Source: an uncultured Caulobacterales bacterium (GTDB lineage: Bacteria; Pseudomonadota; Alphaproteobacteria; Caulobacterales; Maricaulaceae). From it: DNA of 64,000 bases. Shown here piece after piece: positions 26,803-36,214 of this stretch. The stretch is taken from positions 1 to 64,000 of the forward strand of contig CALLIK010000005.1 of the NCBI GenBank assembly GCA_938009235.1, read 5' to 3'. The position numbers and the translations under genes are program-made. The notes beneath the pieces were generated by a model. It made no database searches. It saw nothing but the letters and a program-made list of their open reading frames with translations, and had not been told where the DNA came from. Each line of letters starts with the position of its first letter. Position 1 is the stretch's first letter.

Positions 26803-28731
26803 ATGACAGTCGAAATCGGACATATCGCCCTTATCCTCGCGCTTTGCGTGGCTGTGTTTCAATCCGTGATTCCGCTCATCGGTGCGCAAACGAATAACTC
26901 GCGCATGATGGAATTTGGCGACCGCGCTGCCGTTGGGCAATTCCTACTACTGGCGTTTGCCTTTGTCTGCCTGACGCTTGTGTTCGTGGCCTCAGATTTT
27001 TCAGTCAAATTGGCCGCATTGCACAGCCATTCGGACAAACCTTTACTTTATAAAATCAGCGGCGTCTGGGGCAACCATGAAGGCTCAATCCTGCTATGGA
27101 TTTTGATGATGGCAGGTTATGGGGCCTTCGTTCCCGTCTTAGGTAAAGCTCTTCCGCCGGGATTGAAAGCGCGCGCGGTTGCCGTACAAGCGATGCTCGG
27201 CGTTGGGTTTCTGGCCTTTATTTTATTTACGTCCAATCCGTTCGAACGGCTCAACCCAATCCCAATGAATGGCAACGGCTTGAACCCCGTCCTGCAAGAC
27301 CCCGGCCTCGCCTTTCATCCGCCCTTTCTTTACCTCGGCTATGTCGGGTTTTCCCTCCCTTTCAGCTTCGCAGTTGCCGCACTTTTAGAAGGCCGCGTCG
27401 ATGCTGTTTGGGCCAAATGGTTACGCCCGTGGGTATTAATCGCGTGGAGCTTCCTCACCATCGGAATCGCGCTTGGCAGTTTCTGGGCCTATTACGAACT
27501 CGGTTGGGGCGGTTGGTGGATGTGGGACCCCGTCGAGAATGTCAGCTTCATGCCATGGTTAGCCGGGACAGCGCTGCTCCATTCCATCATGGTTTTAGGT
27601 ACGCGTCATAGCATGGCGAGCTGGACAGTCTTGCTCGCGATCACGACCTTTGCGCTCTCACTCATCGGAACCTTTGTCGTGCGCTCTGGCGTTCTCGTCA
27701 GTGTGCATGCCTTTGCGGTAGACCCAGAACGCGGCGTTTTCTTGCTGGCTCTTCTCGGTCTTGCAACAGGCGGAGCTCTGACGCTTTACGCTATGCGCAG
27801 TCATACTCTACGCGACACGTCGCCCTTGTCTGCAACCTCAAGAGATGGCGCATTGGTTCTGAATAACCTGCTATTGATCACAGCATTAGCCACAGTCTTT
27901 TTGGGCACGTTCTATCCTATTTTTATCGACGCTATGGATGGCGCAAAAATTAGTGTGGGTGCGCCCTATTTCGAACTCACCTTTGCCCCCATCATGTGTC
28001 TTTTGATTTTGTTCATGGGAATTGGCCCCATGTTGAAATGGCGCAACGACAGCCTCAAACGTCTGCGTCGTCCGACCCTCATCTCACTGCTCGCATTCGG
28101 TGTTATCTTTGCCCTCACCGCCTTGTTTGGTAAATCAATCCTCGGTGCCATCGTTCTTGGACTCTCCGCATGGCTCGCGGTTGGAACTTGCATCGCGCTC
28201 GGACGCAAAACCAAATGGAGCCTCAAAGGCGTCCGCGCGCAACCCGCCGCGACATGGGGTTTCGTTGGCGCTCATTTGGGCATGGCTATATTCACAGCCG
28301 CCGCAACGAGCATGAGCGTCTGGGCCGAGACAGATATAGGGACCTTGAAACCTGGAGAGTCATTGACCCTCAGCGGCTACACTTACACACTGCAAGACGT
28401 TACGGGCGGTAAACGCGATAATTACGATTACTTCGGCGGAGATATTCGTGTCACAAAAGCGGGCCGCAACATTGCGACACTCTCAACGGAACGCCGCTAT
28501 TTCCCCGTCAGAAATCAAATCACGACGGAAGCGGGACTGCGTCTCTCACTCGGTCAAACCTTATTCGCGAGCATAGGCGAAGGCGACCCAGAAGGCGGCT
28601 TTGTGGTTCAGGTCTATCGTCACCCATTTGTCGTCTGGATATGGCTCAGCGCACTTCTTATGGCGCTCTCAGGCTTTGTCTCATTGGCAGACCGTCGTTT
28701 GCATTTACCTAAACGTGAACCAATAGAATGA
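26803..28731 (+). CDS. ccmF: Cytochrome c-type biogenesis protein CcmF (haem lyase subunit)
   Basis: Membrane subunit of the CcmFH haem-apocytochrome ligation complex (system I). The 642-residue polytopic protein has the haem-handling motif WGGWWMWDPVENVSFMPWLAGTALLHS, the conserved NGLNPVLQDPGLAFHPPFLYLGYVGFS stretch, and conserved His residues in periplasmic loops. A TTG precedes the ATG at 26803; I use the ATG. It overlaps ccmG by four bases. ccmE, often just upstream, is not in this position. Confidence 0.94.
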   Translation: MTVEIGHIALILALCVAVFQSVIPLIGAQTNNSRMMEFGDRAAVGQFLLLAFAFVCLTLVFVASDFSVKLAALHSHSDKPLLYKISGVWGNHEGSILLWILMMAGYGAFVPVLGKALPPGLKARAVAVQAMLGVGFLAFILFTSNPFERLNPIPMNGNGLNPVLQDPGLAFHPPFLYLGYVGFSLPFSFAVAALLEGRVDAVWAKWLRPWVLIAWSFLTIGIALGSFWAYYELGWGGWWMWDPVENVSFMPWLAGTALLHSIMVLGTRHSMASWTVLLAITTFALSLIGTFVVRSGVLVSVHAFAVDPERGVFLLALLGLATGGALTLYAMRSHTLRDTSPLSATSRDGALVLNNLLLITALATVFLGTFYPIFIDAMDGAKISVGAPYFELTFAPIMCLLILFMGIGPMLKWRNDSLKRLRRPTLISLLAFGVIFALTALFGKSILGAIVLGLSAWLAVGTCIALGRKTKWSLKGVRAQPAATWGFVGAHLGMAIFTAAATSMSVWAETDIGTLKPGESLTLSGYTYTLQDVTGGKRDNYDYFGGDIRVTKAGRNIATLSTERRYFPVRNQITTEAGLRLSLGQTLFASIGEGDPEGGFVVQVYRHPFVVWIWLSALLMALSGFVSLADRRLHLPKREPIE

Positions 28732-29291
28732 ACCTACGCGGCCTAATACCTCTGACGGCGTTTGCGGCGCTCATTGGCTTTTTAGCCTTTAGTCTCACAC
28801 GCGATCCGCGTATTTTGCCGTCAGAATTAATCGAGAAACCCTTCCCTGCCTTTGAGTTACCAGACCTAGCCGATACGCAAACCTTCGACATTTCATTACT
28901 CGAAGGCCGTGTCAGTCTCGTGAATGTTTTCGGCTCGTGGTGCGCGGCTTGCGTAGTCGAACACCCTCAACTTATGGCGCTTAAAAATACGCTCGACCTA
29001 CAGCTCGTCGGCATTGATTGGCGTGACAATCGTCAATCCGCGAACCGATGGCTCGTCAAACATGGCAACCCATTCGACGCGATTATCTTTGACGGAAACT
29101 CCCGCCTGATTGTGCCGCTCGGTGTCACTGGCGCTCCAGAGACTTTCATCGTCGATCGAAACGGCCTAATCCGTTACAAACATGTGGGCGTTATAACGCC
29201 TGAGGTTTGGACCAAAACACTTCGGCCTCTCGTCGAAAGTTTACAGGTTGCGTCGTTACAAGCTGCGTCGTTACAAGCTGCGCCGTTATGA
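28728..29291 (+). CDS. ccmG: Cytochrome c biogenesis thiol:disulfide interchange protein (CcmG/DsbE)
   Basis: A membrane-anchored periplasmic thioredoxin that keeps apocytochrome CXXCH cysteines reduced. The 187-residue protein has an N-terminal TM anchor (about 5-24) and a thioredoxin fold with active site WCAAC (Cys72, Cys75), and GVTGAPETFIVDRNG with the cis-Pro region. The C-terminus is three copies of LQ[VA]A[SP], encoded by a 15-bp tandem repeat (29241-29285). It overlaps ccmF by four bases, and the ccmH start lies in its stop (ATGA). Confidence 0.92.
   Translation: MNLRGLIPLTAFAALIGFLAFSLTRDPRILPSELIEKPFPAFELPDLADTQTFDISLLEGRVSLVNVFGSWCAACVVEHPQLMALKNTLDLQLVGIDWRDNRQSANRWLVKHGNPFDAIIFDGNSRLIVPLGVTGAPETFIVDRNGLIRYKHVGVITPEVWTKTLRPLVESLQVASLQAASLQAAPL
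29241..29285 (+). repeat. 15-bp tandem repeat, three copies, at the 3' end of ccmG
   Basis: Units TTACAGGTTGCGTCG, TTACAAGCTGCGTCG and TTACAAGCTGCGCCG are head to tail and in frame. They encode LQVAS, LQAAS and LQAAP and occupy the leader of ccmH. Copy-number change would lengthen or shorten CcmG without shifting frame. Confidence 0.9.
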
Positions 29292-29734
29292 TGCGTTGGG
29301 TCTTACCGATACTCATGTGGGCAGTCCTGACCGCATCCCCCGCTTTTGCGCAAAACTCTGTTGACGAACAGCGCGCCCGCGACATCGGAACGCAGCTGCG
29401 CTGTGTTGTCTGTCAAAACCAATCCATCGAAGAATCCGACGCTGAATTGGCCGGCGACATGCGCCGCGTTGTGCGGGACTACATCGCAGACGGCGCCAGT
29501 GACCAAGAGGTCATTGCCTATATGCGAGATAATTACGGTGACTATGTTCTGTTGAAACCCCCTGTCCAAGCCAACACCTATGTCCTTTGGTTTTTACCCG
29601 CGCTGCTTATTCTGTTGAGCCTTCTATGGTTCCTTGGCCGCGCCCGACGGAAACGCCCCACGGCACCCGCCCCGACGACCTTGACGCCCGAAGATAAAAC
29701 TTTGCTCAATGAGCTCATGCGAGACGAGACATGA
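29288..29734 (+). CDS. ccmH: Cytochrome c-type biogenesis protein CcmH
   Basis: The thiol-active haem lyase partner of CcmF. From the ATG in the ATGA overlap with ccmG it has 148 residues: a signal peptide (MMRWVLPILMWAVLTASPAFA), the redox motif LRCVVCQNQS (Cys39, Cys42), a helical bundle (AGDMRRVVRDYIADGASDQEVIAYMRDNYGDYVLLKPP), and a C-terminal TM (about 102-120). A frame extending upstream within ccmG lacks a signal and is rejected. ccmI overlaps by four bases. Confidence 0.93.
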   Translation: MMRWVLPILMWAVLTASPAFAQNSVDEQRARDIGTQLRCVVCQNQSIEESDAELAGDMRRVVRDYIADGASDQEVIAYMRDNYGDYVLLKPPVQANTYVLWFLPALLILLSLLWFLGRARRKRPTAPAPTTLTPEDKTLLNELMRDET

Positions 29735-30567
29735 TCTGGATTTTAGGATTAGCCTTAGCTCTCGTCGTCAGCGTCTATTTGGTTGCGCCTTTTTTGGCTC
29801 GTGATGTCACCGTCAAACCGTCAGATGAAATCACGGCTTACCGCGAAGAACTCCGCGCCTTAGAGCAAAACGAACATCCCGCCAAAGCAGAAATCGCGCG
29901 CCTGCAAACGCGCCTCTTAAAAGCCGCAAAATCAGAGGCTCCGCAATCAGGGACCCGTTCAACCGCCCTGCCCGTTTTGATTAGCCTTGCCGTGGTCGGG
30001 TGCAGCCTCGGTCTCTATGCCAAATTGGGCTCTCCGAATTTTCAACCGCAAACAACTCAGCGTCCTCCGCAACAACAAGCAGGATCAGATGCGGTCGACT
30101 TCAACGCACTTCTACCCCGCTTCGAGGCGCAACTCGCCGAAACCCCAGACGATGCAAAAGGCTGGTATCTCTATGGCCGCACATTGATGCTCGCAGGGCA
30201 ACCAACGGCGGGATTGCGCGCCTACTCGCGGGCAATGGAACTCTCGGATGATCCCGACATTCGCAAAGAATACGAAGCTGCCAAAACCTTCGCGACGCAA
30301 GCCCAAAGGGGCCCAAGCGCAGAGGATATTGCCGCCATGCAAAACCTCTCTGAAACCGACCGCAACGCCGCAATTAAGAATATGGTCGAAACCCTACGTG
30401 CACGTTTGGAGGAAACTCCAAATAATCCCGAAGGCTGGGAACGCCTGCTTCGGTCTCGTAAGGTATTGGGGCAAACCGAATTAGCCCGCGAAGATATCGC
30501 GGCCCTACGCCGCGCCTTACCCGAACAAGCTGACAGCATAATTTCAAACGCAGGTTGGGCTGAATAG
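29731..30567 (+). CDS. ccmI: Cytochrome c-type biogenesis protein CcmI
   Basis: A TPR chaperone that delivers apocytochrome c to CcmFH. The 278 residues show an N-terminal TM (MIWILGLALALVVSVYLVAPFL), a cytoplasmic loop with a leucine-zipper-like part (YREELRALEQNEH...RLQTRLLKAAK), a second TM (about 80-96), and a periplasmic TPR domain (DAKGWYLYGRTLMLAGQPTAGLRAYSRAMELS and NPEGWERLLRSRKVLGQTELA). It is the last gene of ccmFGHI. Confidence 0.9.
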   Translation: MIWILGLALALVVSVYLVAPFLARDVTVKPSDEITAYREELRALEQNEHPAKAEIARLQTRLLKAAKSEAPQSGTRSTALPVLISLAVVGCSLGLYAKLGSPNFQPQTTQRPPQQQAGSDAVDFNALLPRFEAQLAETPDDAKGWYLYGRTLMLAGQPTAGLRAYSRAMELSDDPDIRKEYEAAKTFATQAQRGPSAEDIAAMQNLSETDRNAAIKNMVETLRARLEETPNNPEGWERLLRSRKVLGQTELAREDIAALRRALPEQADSIISNAGWAE

Positions 30568-31171
30568 GCACACACGGAACGGCGACACCTCACCCTCTCC
30601 CAAGCGAAAATTGCGACTGCCCATCATCCTTGTCTGGAAGGGTCAGCAAAATAGACATTCTAAATAATTAGGACTGTCCGCGTGGCGGCACTCGCGATGG
30701 CTGCCAGAGTTTTATATGTTGTGTTTACGCAGATGCCGTGAATTAGGGTGCTAATCTAATCCAACGGCCACGCGGCAGCGGTTTTTGATGAAGCGGCCCA
30801 TCTGTCCCTACAGTTTGGCCATTAGACCTCGTAGTCGGCTCTCACTTCAAAAGGCCCGGCACACTCGGATGTCTCACCACCCAACGCTCAACCCCACCGT
30901 CTCTCGGTACCAGAAGGTGAGCTCCTACCTGTCCCGTGTCCGAAAGAACGCATTCATCATGCCACAGGTTTTGAGGGTGCGGATCATGTTTTTTAAAAGC
31001 GCGGTTTTATGGGGGTTATGGGTGGTTTAGAACAGGGACGGGATGAAATGAAACAAAAATTTTACACCCAAAAATCAAATTTCAAACCTCGTAAAAGCAC
31101 CGAGTGAAACGCGTGACTAAAGACATGAGAGTGGTATGGTAATCGCGACTCTTACGATTAGAAAAAGAACG
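30568..31171. other. 600-base gap without a convincing gene
   Basis: An 81-codon frame at 30785-31030 (+) lacks a ribosome binding site, signal or domain. No tRNA fold, strong terminator or transposase remnant was found. The right part presumably carries the promoter of the first YHYH gene, but the TGTAWC-N6-GATACA box found before its neighbours is not present. Confidence 0.5.
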
Positions 31172-32248
31172 ATGATGAAATTTAAGACCCCTCTCTTGGC
31201 CATAGCCGCACTCTCATTACTATCCGCCTGCCAAGATGGCGGAGTTGAGACTGGCAGTGCCCCACAAAACAGTCTCACCACGTCTCAGCTGCCAATATGG
31301 GTTAGTCAAATAGACAGCGACACAATGATCGGCACTCCTAAAATCGTGGATTGCACGCTATCTGGCGGCGCTAAAACAGAGTGCGTATCGTTCACGCTAA
31401 AACCGCAGCCAGCCTCTTTTGAAATTGGACCTTGGTGTCCACGCAATATTTCAGATGGACCTGACGCGTCGGGTATCTGGCTGAATGACGGTAAAGTGTA
31501 TGATGCGGATGGCCAATTCATACAAAATCTCGCCAGTTTTTACGGGGATGATAATTGGCAGTTATTCGATCCTGCAACGGGCAAAATAAATGTCACAGAT
31601 ACGCAGCTGTCATGTGAAGCAGCTGCACGTCCCGATGTTGACCCCGCCTATCAAAACCATTGCGTTGAATGTCAAATATCATATCTGCCAGACGGCACGA
31701 GCCTGACTTATGTTATCCCTCTGACGCCAGAACTCGCGCCAAACATCTCATCGCGTGTCGACCATGGAGGCGTAGGTGTCACATTTAGCGGTGCCAGACT
31801 TGACGCATCCGCGCCCTTAGAGGCCATTTTATCCGCCTATACGATTGCTGCCTTTGATGATTGCGGCGGGCATATTAACCCCAATGTTGGATATCACATT
31901 CACGCTGTCACAGAAGCCGACTGCTTAATTAACGTAAAATCTGAGTCCGACCACGCTCCGCAAATTGGAGTCGCCATGGATGGCTACGCGCTTCACCGCC
32001 GTTTCAATTCCGACGGTCAAGACCCTGCGGATTTAGATGTGTGCCGCGGTCACGCTACCGAAAGCCTTGCGTATCATTATCATGCAAATGACCCAGGTGC
32101 GAATGCTATACTGCCGTGTCATACGGGCCAGACTGGATGTGCGTTAGATGAAGACGGTGTTTGTGATGCGTCCGCGAGTGTTCGGCGCGGACCGCCTCCT
32201 GGCGCGGGTGGTGGTCGTCCGCCAAGACCTGAAGGCAGAAGGCCTTAA
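31172..32248 (+). CDS. YHYH-domain lipoprotein 1
   Basis: A 358-residue lipoprotein: signal MMKFKTPLLAIAALSLLSAC (lipobox LSAC). The mature protein begins with a beta-rich part containing WCPRNISD and ENHCVECQ-like cysteine motifs (QNHCVECQISY). The YHYH domain follows: DDCGGHINPNVGYHIHAVTEADC, PQIGVAMDGYALHRR, and CRGHATESLAYHYHANDPGANAI ending CHTG. The repeated His/Asp/Cys pattern suggests metal binding; family function is unknown. The tail is Pro/Gly/Arg rich. I chose ATG at 31172, which opens the signal peptide directly. It resembles YHYH protein 3 closely (e.g. GPWCPRNISD in both). Confidence 0.85.
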   Translation: MMKFKTPLLAIAALSLLSACQDGGVETGSAPQNSLTTSQLPIWVSQIDSDTMIGTPKIVDCTLSGGAKTECVSFTLKPQPASFEIGPWCPRNISDGPDASGIWLNDGKVYDADGQFIQNLASFYGDDNWQLFDPATGKINVTDTQLSCEAAARPDVDPAYQNHCVECQISYLPDGTSLTYVIPLTPELAPNISSRVDHGGVGVTFSGARLDASAPLEAILSAYTIAAFDDCGGHINPNVGYHIHAVTEADCLINVKSESDHAPQIGVAMDGYALHRRFNSDGQDPADLDVCRGHATESLAYHYHANDPGANAILPCHTGQTGCALDEDGVCDASASVRRGPPPGAGGGRPPRPEGRRP

Positions 32249-32641
32249 AGATAACATCTGCGAGCGGCATGAACATTTAAAATAAGCCGCTCGCAAATAC
32301 ACCCTCCAATTACCATCTGGAGGGTCACCAGCCTTTACGGAACAGAACCCACTCCCGCCTCCAGCTGATAAAATTTTACCCTCGAGCTGACTTTGAATAT
32401 TAGCCGATTGCAGGCACATAAAGTCGGTAAGCTCGAAAAATTCGACCTGTCTGAGATGTCAGGGACGAGTCGAGTGTCAAATTACGTCCAGATTACTTAG
32501 TCGCGGAAGCGCCCTTTTAAACTTAATAAAATGTCTCAACTTGTAACAGCTTTGATACAAATTGCGGATACTTAATTATCTCATGCCCGATAGATTGACA
32601 AAATGCTGGATAGTCAGCCAAGCCGCGTATAGGTATTTTTA
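32249..32641. other. Intergenic region before the response regulator
   Basis: Holds a short hairpin (CCCTCCA...TGGAGGG, about 32309-32331) without a T-run, and, near its right end, the TGTAAC-N6-GATACA box described separately. No gene is supported. Confidence 0.5.
32542..32559. promoter_or_regulatory. TGTAAC-N6-GATACA box upstream of the response regulator
   Basis: An inverted repeat whose right half-site lies 83 bases before the response regulator ATG. Near-identical boxes precede YHYH genes 2 and 3. It is a probable binding site for the response regulator encoded here, which would imply autoregulation. Confidence 0.6.
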
Positions 32642-33337
32642 ATGACGCACATCTTAGTGGTCGATGACCAGCCAGACATCAGAGATGCATTATGCGAACA
32701 TTTAGAGCTAAATGGCTTTACGGCAACACCTGCTGCGGACGCTAAGCAAGCACGAGACCTTCTCGATGCCCTCAGCATTGATATTGTGGTTCTGGATATC
32801 ATGATGCCCGGAGAGAGTGGCTTAAGCTTGTGCCGCCACCTTTCAGAAAATTCAGATACGCCCATCATCCTTCTGACGGCTTTAGCGGATGATACAGACC
32901 GTATTGTCGGATTGGAAATTGGGGCGGATGACTATGTCACCAAGCCTTTTAATCCTCGGGAATTGATCGCCCGAATTAGATCAGTGCTGCGGCGCTCTGG
33001 TTCAAAGTCAGCAGGTCGGGATGTAAGAAACATCACATTTGGGACATGGCGCTTAAATGCCGAAACGGCAGAACTGTTTGGGGAAGACAATGTCATCATC
33101 ACATTAAGTACTGGCGAGTTAAAACTTCTCATGGCCTTTATAGAACAGGCGGGACAGACGCTCTCGCGCGATGATTTGTTTAACCTCACGAAGGGCCGAG
33201 ACGGGCTAGCTTTTGAACGTAGCCTAGACAACATGATATCACGTTTGCGGAGAAAAATTGAACCAGACCCCTCTAATCCAGTTCACATCAAAACCGTTTG
33301 GGGTAACGGATATAAATTTATAGCTGACAGACAATAA
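32642..33337 (+). CDS. OmpR-family response regulator of the YHYH locus
   Basis: A 231-residue DNA-binding regulator. The receiver domain (1-115) has acidic pair Asp8-Asp9 (LVVDDQPD), phospho-acceptor Asp52 (LDIMMPGESG), and the TKPFNPREL Lys segment. The winged-helix domain (about 130-230) shows the TLSTGELKLLMAFIEQAGQTLSRDDLFNLT and FERSLDNMISRLRRKIEPDPSNPVHIKTVWGNGYKF pattern. The kinase gene starts three bases after the stop. A TGTAAC-N6-GATACA box upstream and similar boxes before two YHYH genes suggest it controls them. Confidence 0.92.
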   Translation: MTHILVVDDQPDIRDALCEHLELNGFTATPAADAKQARDLLDALSIDIVVLDIMMPGESGLSLCRHLSENSDTPIILLTALADDTDRIVGLEIGADDYVTKPFNPRELIARIRSVLRRSGSKSAGRDVRNITFGTWRLNAETAELFGEDNVIITLSTGELKLLMAFIEQAGQTLSRDDLFNLTKGRDGLAFERSLDNMISRLRRKIEPDPSNPVHIKTVWGNGYKFIADRQ

Positions 33338-33339
33338 TC

Positions 33340-34848
33340 ATGCGTCGCTTACTCCCACAAACGCTTGTTGGTCAATTGGTCACCCTACTCGCAATCGTTT
33401 TGATCATCGCGCAAGCCGTAAATTTGGCATTGCTAGTTGGGTCTCAACGCCTTCAGGAACGTTCGATGGCCTATCAAAGCGCCATTGAGCATAGTGTCCG
33501 AATGATCAGTAAATTACCTGAAGATTTACCTCAAAAACTGCCTTATGAGTTAAAGGCAGAACGCGGCGGGCCTCTGGGCGCATTTTTTATATCCAATGTA
33601 AACCGAGCGGCAACTCGTGATAATGTCAAATCCCTGACGCGCTATAACAATAAGTTTGTGGCCCAATTACAAAATGTTGGAATTACCCCACTGCAAACGT
33701 CTGTAACCTTTTCAATGGACGGACCAGTACTTCCAAATGGACTGCCCAAAGGGGTGGTCCCGCAAGGTAATCCAAAAAATGGGTTCCCTCCGCCACATGG
33801 ACCTCGTGGACGTCACCCTGAACATGACGGATTGTACCGCCCTGATCTGCCACCGTCATTTACCCCAGGCGGCGTAAATCCACAAGGACCGCTGCTGGGT
33901 CAAAATAACCCCAAACAAATTCAAGAAATCCTCTTATCTGCTGAACTACAAGAGGGCATCTGGTTTAACGCTATGATGCCTCATGCTGCGACTGAATCTT
34001 TCACAAGTCGAATTCTTTTGGCGACGGGTCTCTTGCTTGGCTTGGCTCTGATCGCAGCATGGTTCTTTGCTCGCCGGATTTCACGCCCCATCTCAGAGTT
34101 TGCCCGTGCAGCGAACCGCTTAGGCCGCGGGGAAGGCCATCAATTACTGCCTGAAAGTGGTCCATCTGATATTCGCGCGGCCGCGCAAGCCTTTAACACA
34201 ATGCAAACCCGCTTAACGCGCACCCTCGAAACTCAACGAAATATGCTTCGTGCTGTTGGTCATGACTTAAGGACGCCGTTGACGTCCCTTCGCATTCGCG
34301 CGGAGATGATTCCTGAAAACACGGGTCGGGAGAAATTTATTTCTACCCTGAATGACATGACCGTCATGACTGAAGAGATACTAAATTGGGCAAAGGATAC
34401 CTCAGGCCTAGAGGAAATCGCACTGGTGGATTTGGAAACATTTTTGTCTAGCCTTGTAGACGGTTATCAAGATGAGGGTCGCGATGTGACGCTGCAAGAG
34501 TTCTCATCGAGGCCCCTCTCCATTAGAAGAACCTCCATCAAACGCGCTCTACAAAACCTTATCAATAATGCGCTGCAATACGGCCACACTGCAAACCTTT
34601 CGGTTGAGACGACGAAGAGTCACGTCATGATACATATTGATGATACGGGGCTAGGTATTCCTGAAGGAAGTCTTGAAGAGGTGCGTCAACCCTTTGCGCG
34701 TCTTGAAACCTCTCGCAATAAAGAGACAGGCGGCACGGGTTTAGGGCTCTCTATAGTCGAGACGATTGTCCAAACGCATGGCGGCAAGCTGACATTATCC
34801 AATCGCAAGCCAACTGGACTACGCGCGACACTTAACCTTCCAATCTAA
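33340..34848 (+). CDS. Sensor histidine kinase of the YHYH locus
   Basis: A 502-residue membrane kinase. Segments: TM1 about 13-34; periplasmic part (35-222) with a long Pro/Gly/His-rich stretch (about 125-190: repeated PNG, PPHGPRGRH, PQG motifs); TM2 about 224-244; HAMP (RRISRPISEFARAANRLGRGEG). HisKA has His308 in GHDLRTPLTSLRIRAEM, and the ATPase domain has INNALQYGH, DTGLGIPE and GGTGLGLSIVETI. The His/Pro-rich sensor loop could bind metal, which is inference. It forms an operon with the response regulator. Confidence 0.9.
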   Translation: MRRLLPQTLVGQLVTLLAIVLIIAQAVNLALLVGSQRLQERSMAYQSAIEHSVRMISKLPEDLPQKLPYELKAERGGPLGAFFISNVNRAATRDNVKSLTRYNNKFVAQLQNVGITPLQTSVTFSMDGPVLPNGLPKGVVPQGNPKNGFPPPHGPRGRHPEHDGLYRPDLPPSFTPGGVNPQGPLLGQNNPKQIQEILLSAELQEGIWFNAMMPHAATESFTSRILLATGLLLGLALIAAWFFARRISRPISEFARAANRLGRGEGHQLLPESGPSDIRAAAQAFNTMQTRLTRTLETQRNMLRAVGHDLRTPLTSLRIRAEMIPENTGREKFISTLNDMTVMTEEILNWAKDTSGLEEIALVDLETFLSSLVDGYQDEGRDVTLQEFSSRPLSIRRTSIKRALQNLINNALQYGHTANLSVETTKSHVMIHIDDTGLGIPEGSLEEVRQPFARLETSRNKETGGTGLGLSIVETIVQTHGGKLTLSNRKPTGLRATLNLPI

Positions 34849-34867
34849 GGTTAAACTGAGCGTGAAT

Positions 34868-34885
34868 TGTATCTCAATTGATACA
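34868..34885. promoter_or_regulatory. TGTATC-N6-GATACA box upstream of YHYH gene 2
   Basis: A perfect inverted repeat (TGTATC/GATACA, six-base spacer) between the kinase stop and YHYH gene 2; it ends 75 bases before the ATG. Same form as the boxes at 32542 and 36810. Confidence 0.65.
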
Positions 34886-34959
34886 GGTTCGTACAAATTG
34901 AAGCTCAATTATTTCAAGTAAGTTGATAGAAAGAAGAGGTCGATAAGAAAAGGAAACAC

Positions 34960-36162
34960 ATGCAAATCCTTCGTAAGCTGGATCTCGAACTAAGTCCCTC
35001 CCCTGGTATAGTTCGTGTTATGAGCGGTGCTTTCCTTCTCTTATCGGCAGCTTATGCCTTTGCGGCAGAGACGCCTGCGGTGCAAAAGGGCGAGCGCCGT
35101 GGACCTCCGCCTCTTATGATAGGTGGCACACCCCCTCAAGAAGCCTTGGAGGCTTGCCTCGGGATGATCGAGGCAAACACATGTAACATGAAAACACCGC
35201 ACGGTGAAAAGCCTGGAACATGCGGCATACCTAAAGGAACCGAAGTTTTAGCTTGCATGCCCGAGGGCATGGCAGCTGGTGGTCAAGGCCGTCGTGAGGT
35301 CTCTCAAAATACATCCTCGAAGCGTCCTAACCGTCCACGCTTTCGCAAACACGCGGTTACCCAAACCAATGGAATAGATGCGCTTGAACCTGCAAGTGTA
35401 CCTCCTATTGCAGACAGCCAATTTACATCGCAAATTGAAGGCGATCGAAGAATAATTACTTCAAACTCGATTTCAGAGCATATGACTGGCGCGTTTCCTA
35501 ATGCCAATAACCCAAATGCCATTACTGAATTTGCACTCAAAGCGAGCCTTCCCGCAAACCCTGTAAAGACCCAAAAGGCCACGCGGGTAAAAGTACCTGG
35601 CTATGCCTTTAACGGCGTTAGCTTTGACCCAGGCGCGGGAGAGTTTTACCAAGGCGACCCCTCTTTAGGATGGCAATATGAACCTCTGTCTGGAGCCGTG
35701 AACTTAGGCCTTGATGAAAATCATGCCCATGTTCAACCAACAGGAAAATATCATTACCATGGCTTGCCAACAGGATTATTAAAAGAATTTGGCACGAGGC
35801 CCGATGCGCACTCCCCGCAAATTGGTTGGGCGGTAGACGGGTTTCCAATTTATGCGCTTTACGGATTTGTAGACATAAATGGCGACGGTGGCGTGACTGA
35901 ATTGAAATCAAGCTATCGCCTTAAATCTGGTGCGCGTCCAACAGGCGAGCGTCAACCCGGTGGCACTTATGACGGAACCTTTACGGCTGATTATGAATAT
36001 GTGGCTGATCTTGGTGATTTGGACGAATGTAATGGCCGCATGACAATTACGCCAGATTTCCCAAACGGAACTTATGCCTATTATTTAACAGATAGCTTCC
36101 CAGTTGTTCCGCGCTGCGTGATGGGTACGCCCGAACGCCGCTCTCGACCAGAGCGGCGCTAA
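34960..36162 (+). CDS. YHYH-domain exported protein 2
   Basis: A 400-residue protein. AAAGGAAACAC precedes the ATG. A hydrophobic export segment (about 22-37, ending AYAFAAE) follows a charged 20-residue head, so a signal peptide with a long n-region, or use of Met22, is possible. Residues about 55-105 carry a Cys-rich part (ACLGMIEANTC...GTCGIPKGTEVLAC). The YHYH domain is clear: AHVQPTGKYHYHGLPTGLLKE, HSPQIGWAVDGFPIYALYGF, DECNGRMTITPDFPNGTYAYYLTD and a final VVPRCVMG. This is the YHYH subtype found in many marine bacteria, distinct from proteins 1 and 3. Function is unknown. Confidence 0.85.
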   Translation: MQILRKLDLELSPSPGIVRVMSGAFLLLSAAYAFAAETPAVQKGERRGPPPLMIGGTPPQEALEACLGMIEANTCNMKTPHGEKPGTCGIPKGTEVLACMPEGMAAGGQGRREVSQNTSSKRPNRPRFRKHAVTQTNGIDALEPASVPPIADSQFTSQIEGDRRIITSNSISEHMTGAFPNANNPNAITEFALKASLPANPVKTQKATRVKVPGYAFNGVSFDPGAGEFYQGDPSLGWQYEPLSGAVNLGLDENHAHVQPTGKYHYHGLPTGLLKEFGTRPDAHSPQIGWAVDGFPIYALYGFVDINGDGGVTELKSSYRLKSGARPTGERQPGGTYDGTFTADYEYVADLGDLDECNGRMTITPDFPNGTYAYYLTDSFPVVPRCVMGTPERRSRPERR

Positions 36163-36214
36163 ATCCAGAAATAATTGAAACAATTACCTCATGATATCAC
36201 TTAGGACGAATGCC

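Noticed and set aside
29207-29287. Upstream extension of ccmH within ccmG
   Set aside because: It places 27 residues before the clear signal peptide and comes from the ccmG repeat read in another frame; the ATGA start is preferred.
30785-31030. 81-codon plus frame after ccmI
   Set aside because: Basic, low-complexity translation without signal, motif or ribosome binding site; treated as intergenic.
32309-32331. Hairpin CCCTCCA/TGGAGGG after YHYH gene 1 as a terminator
   Set aside because: No T-run follows; may only be a stem without terminator function.
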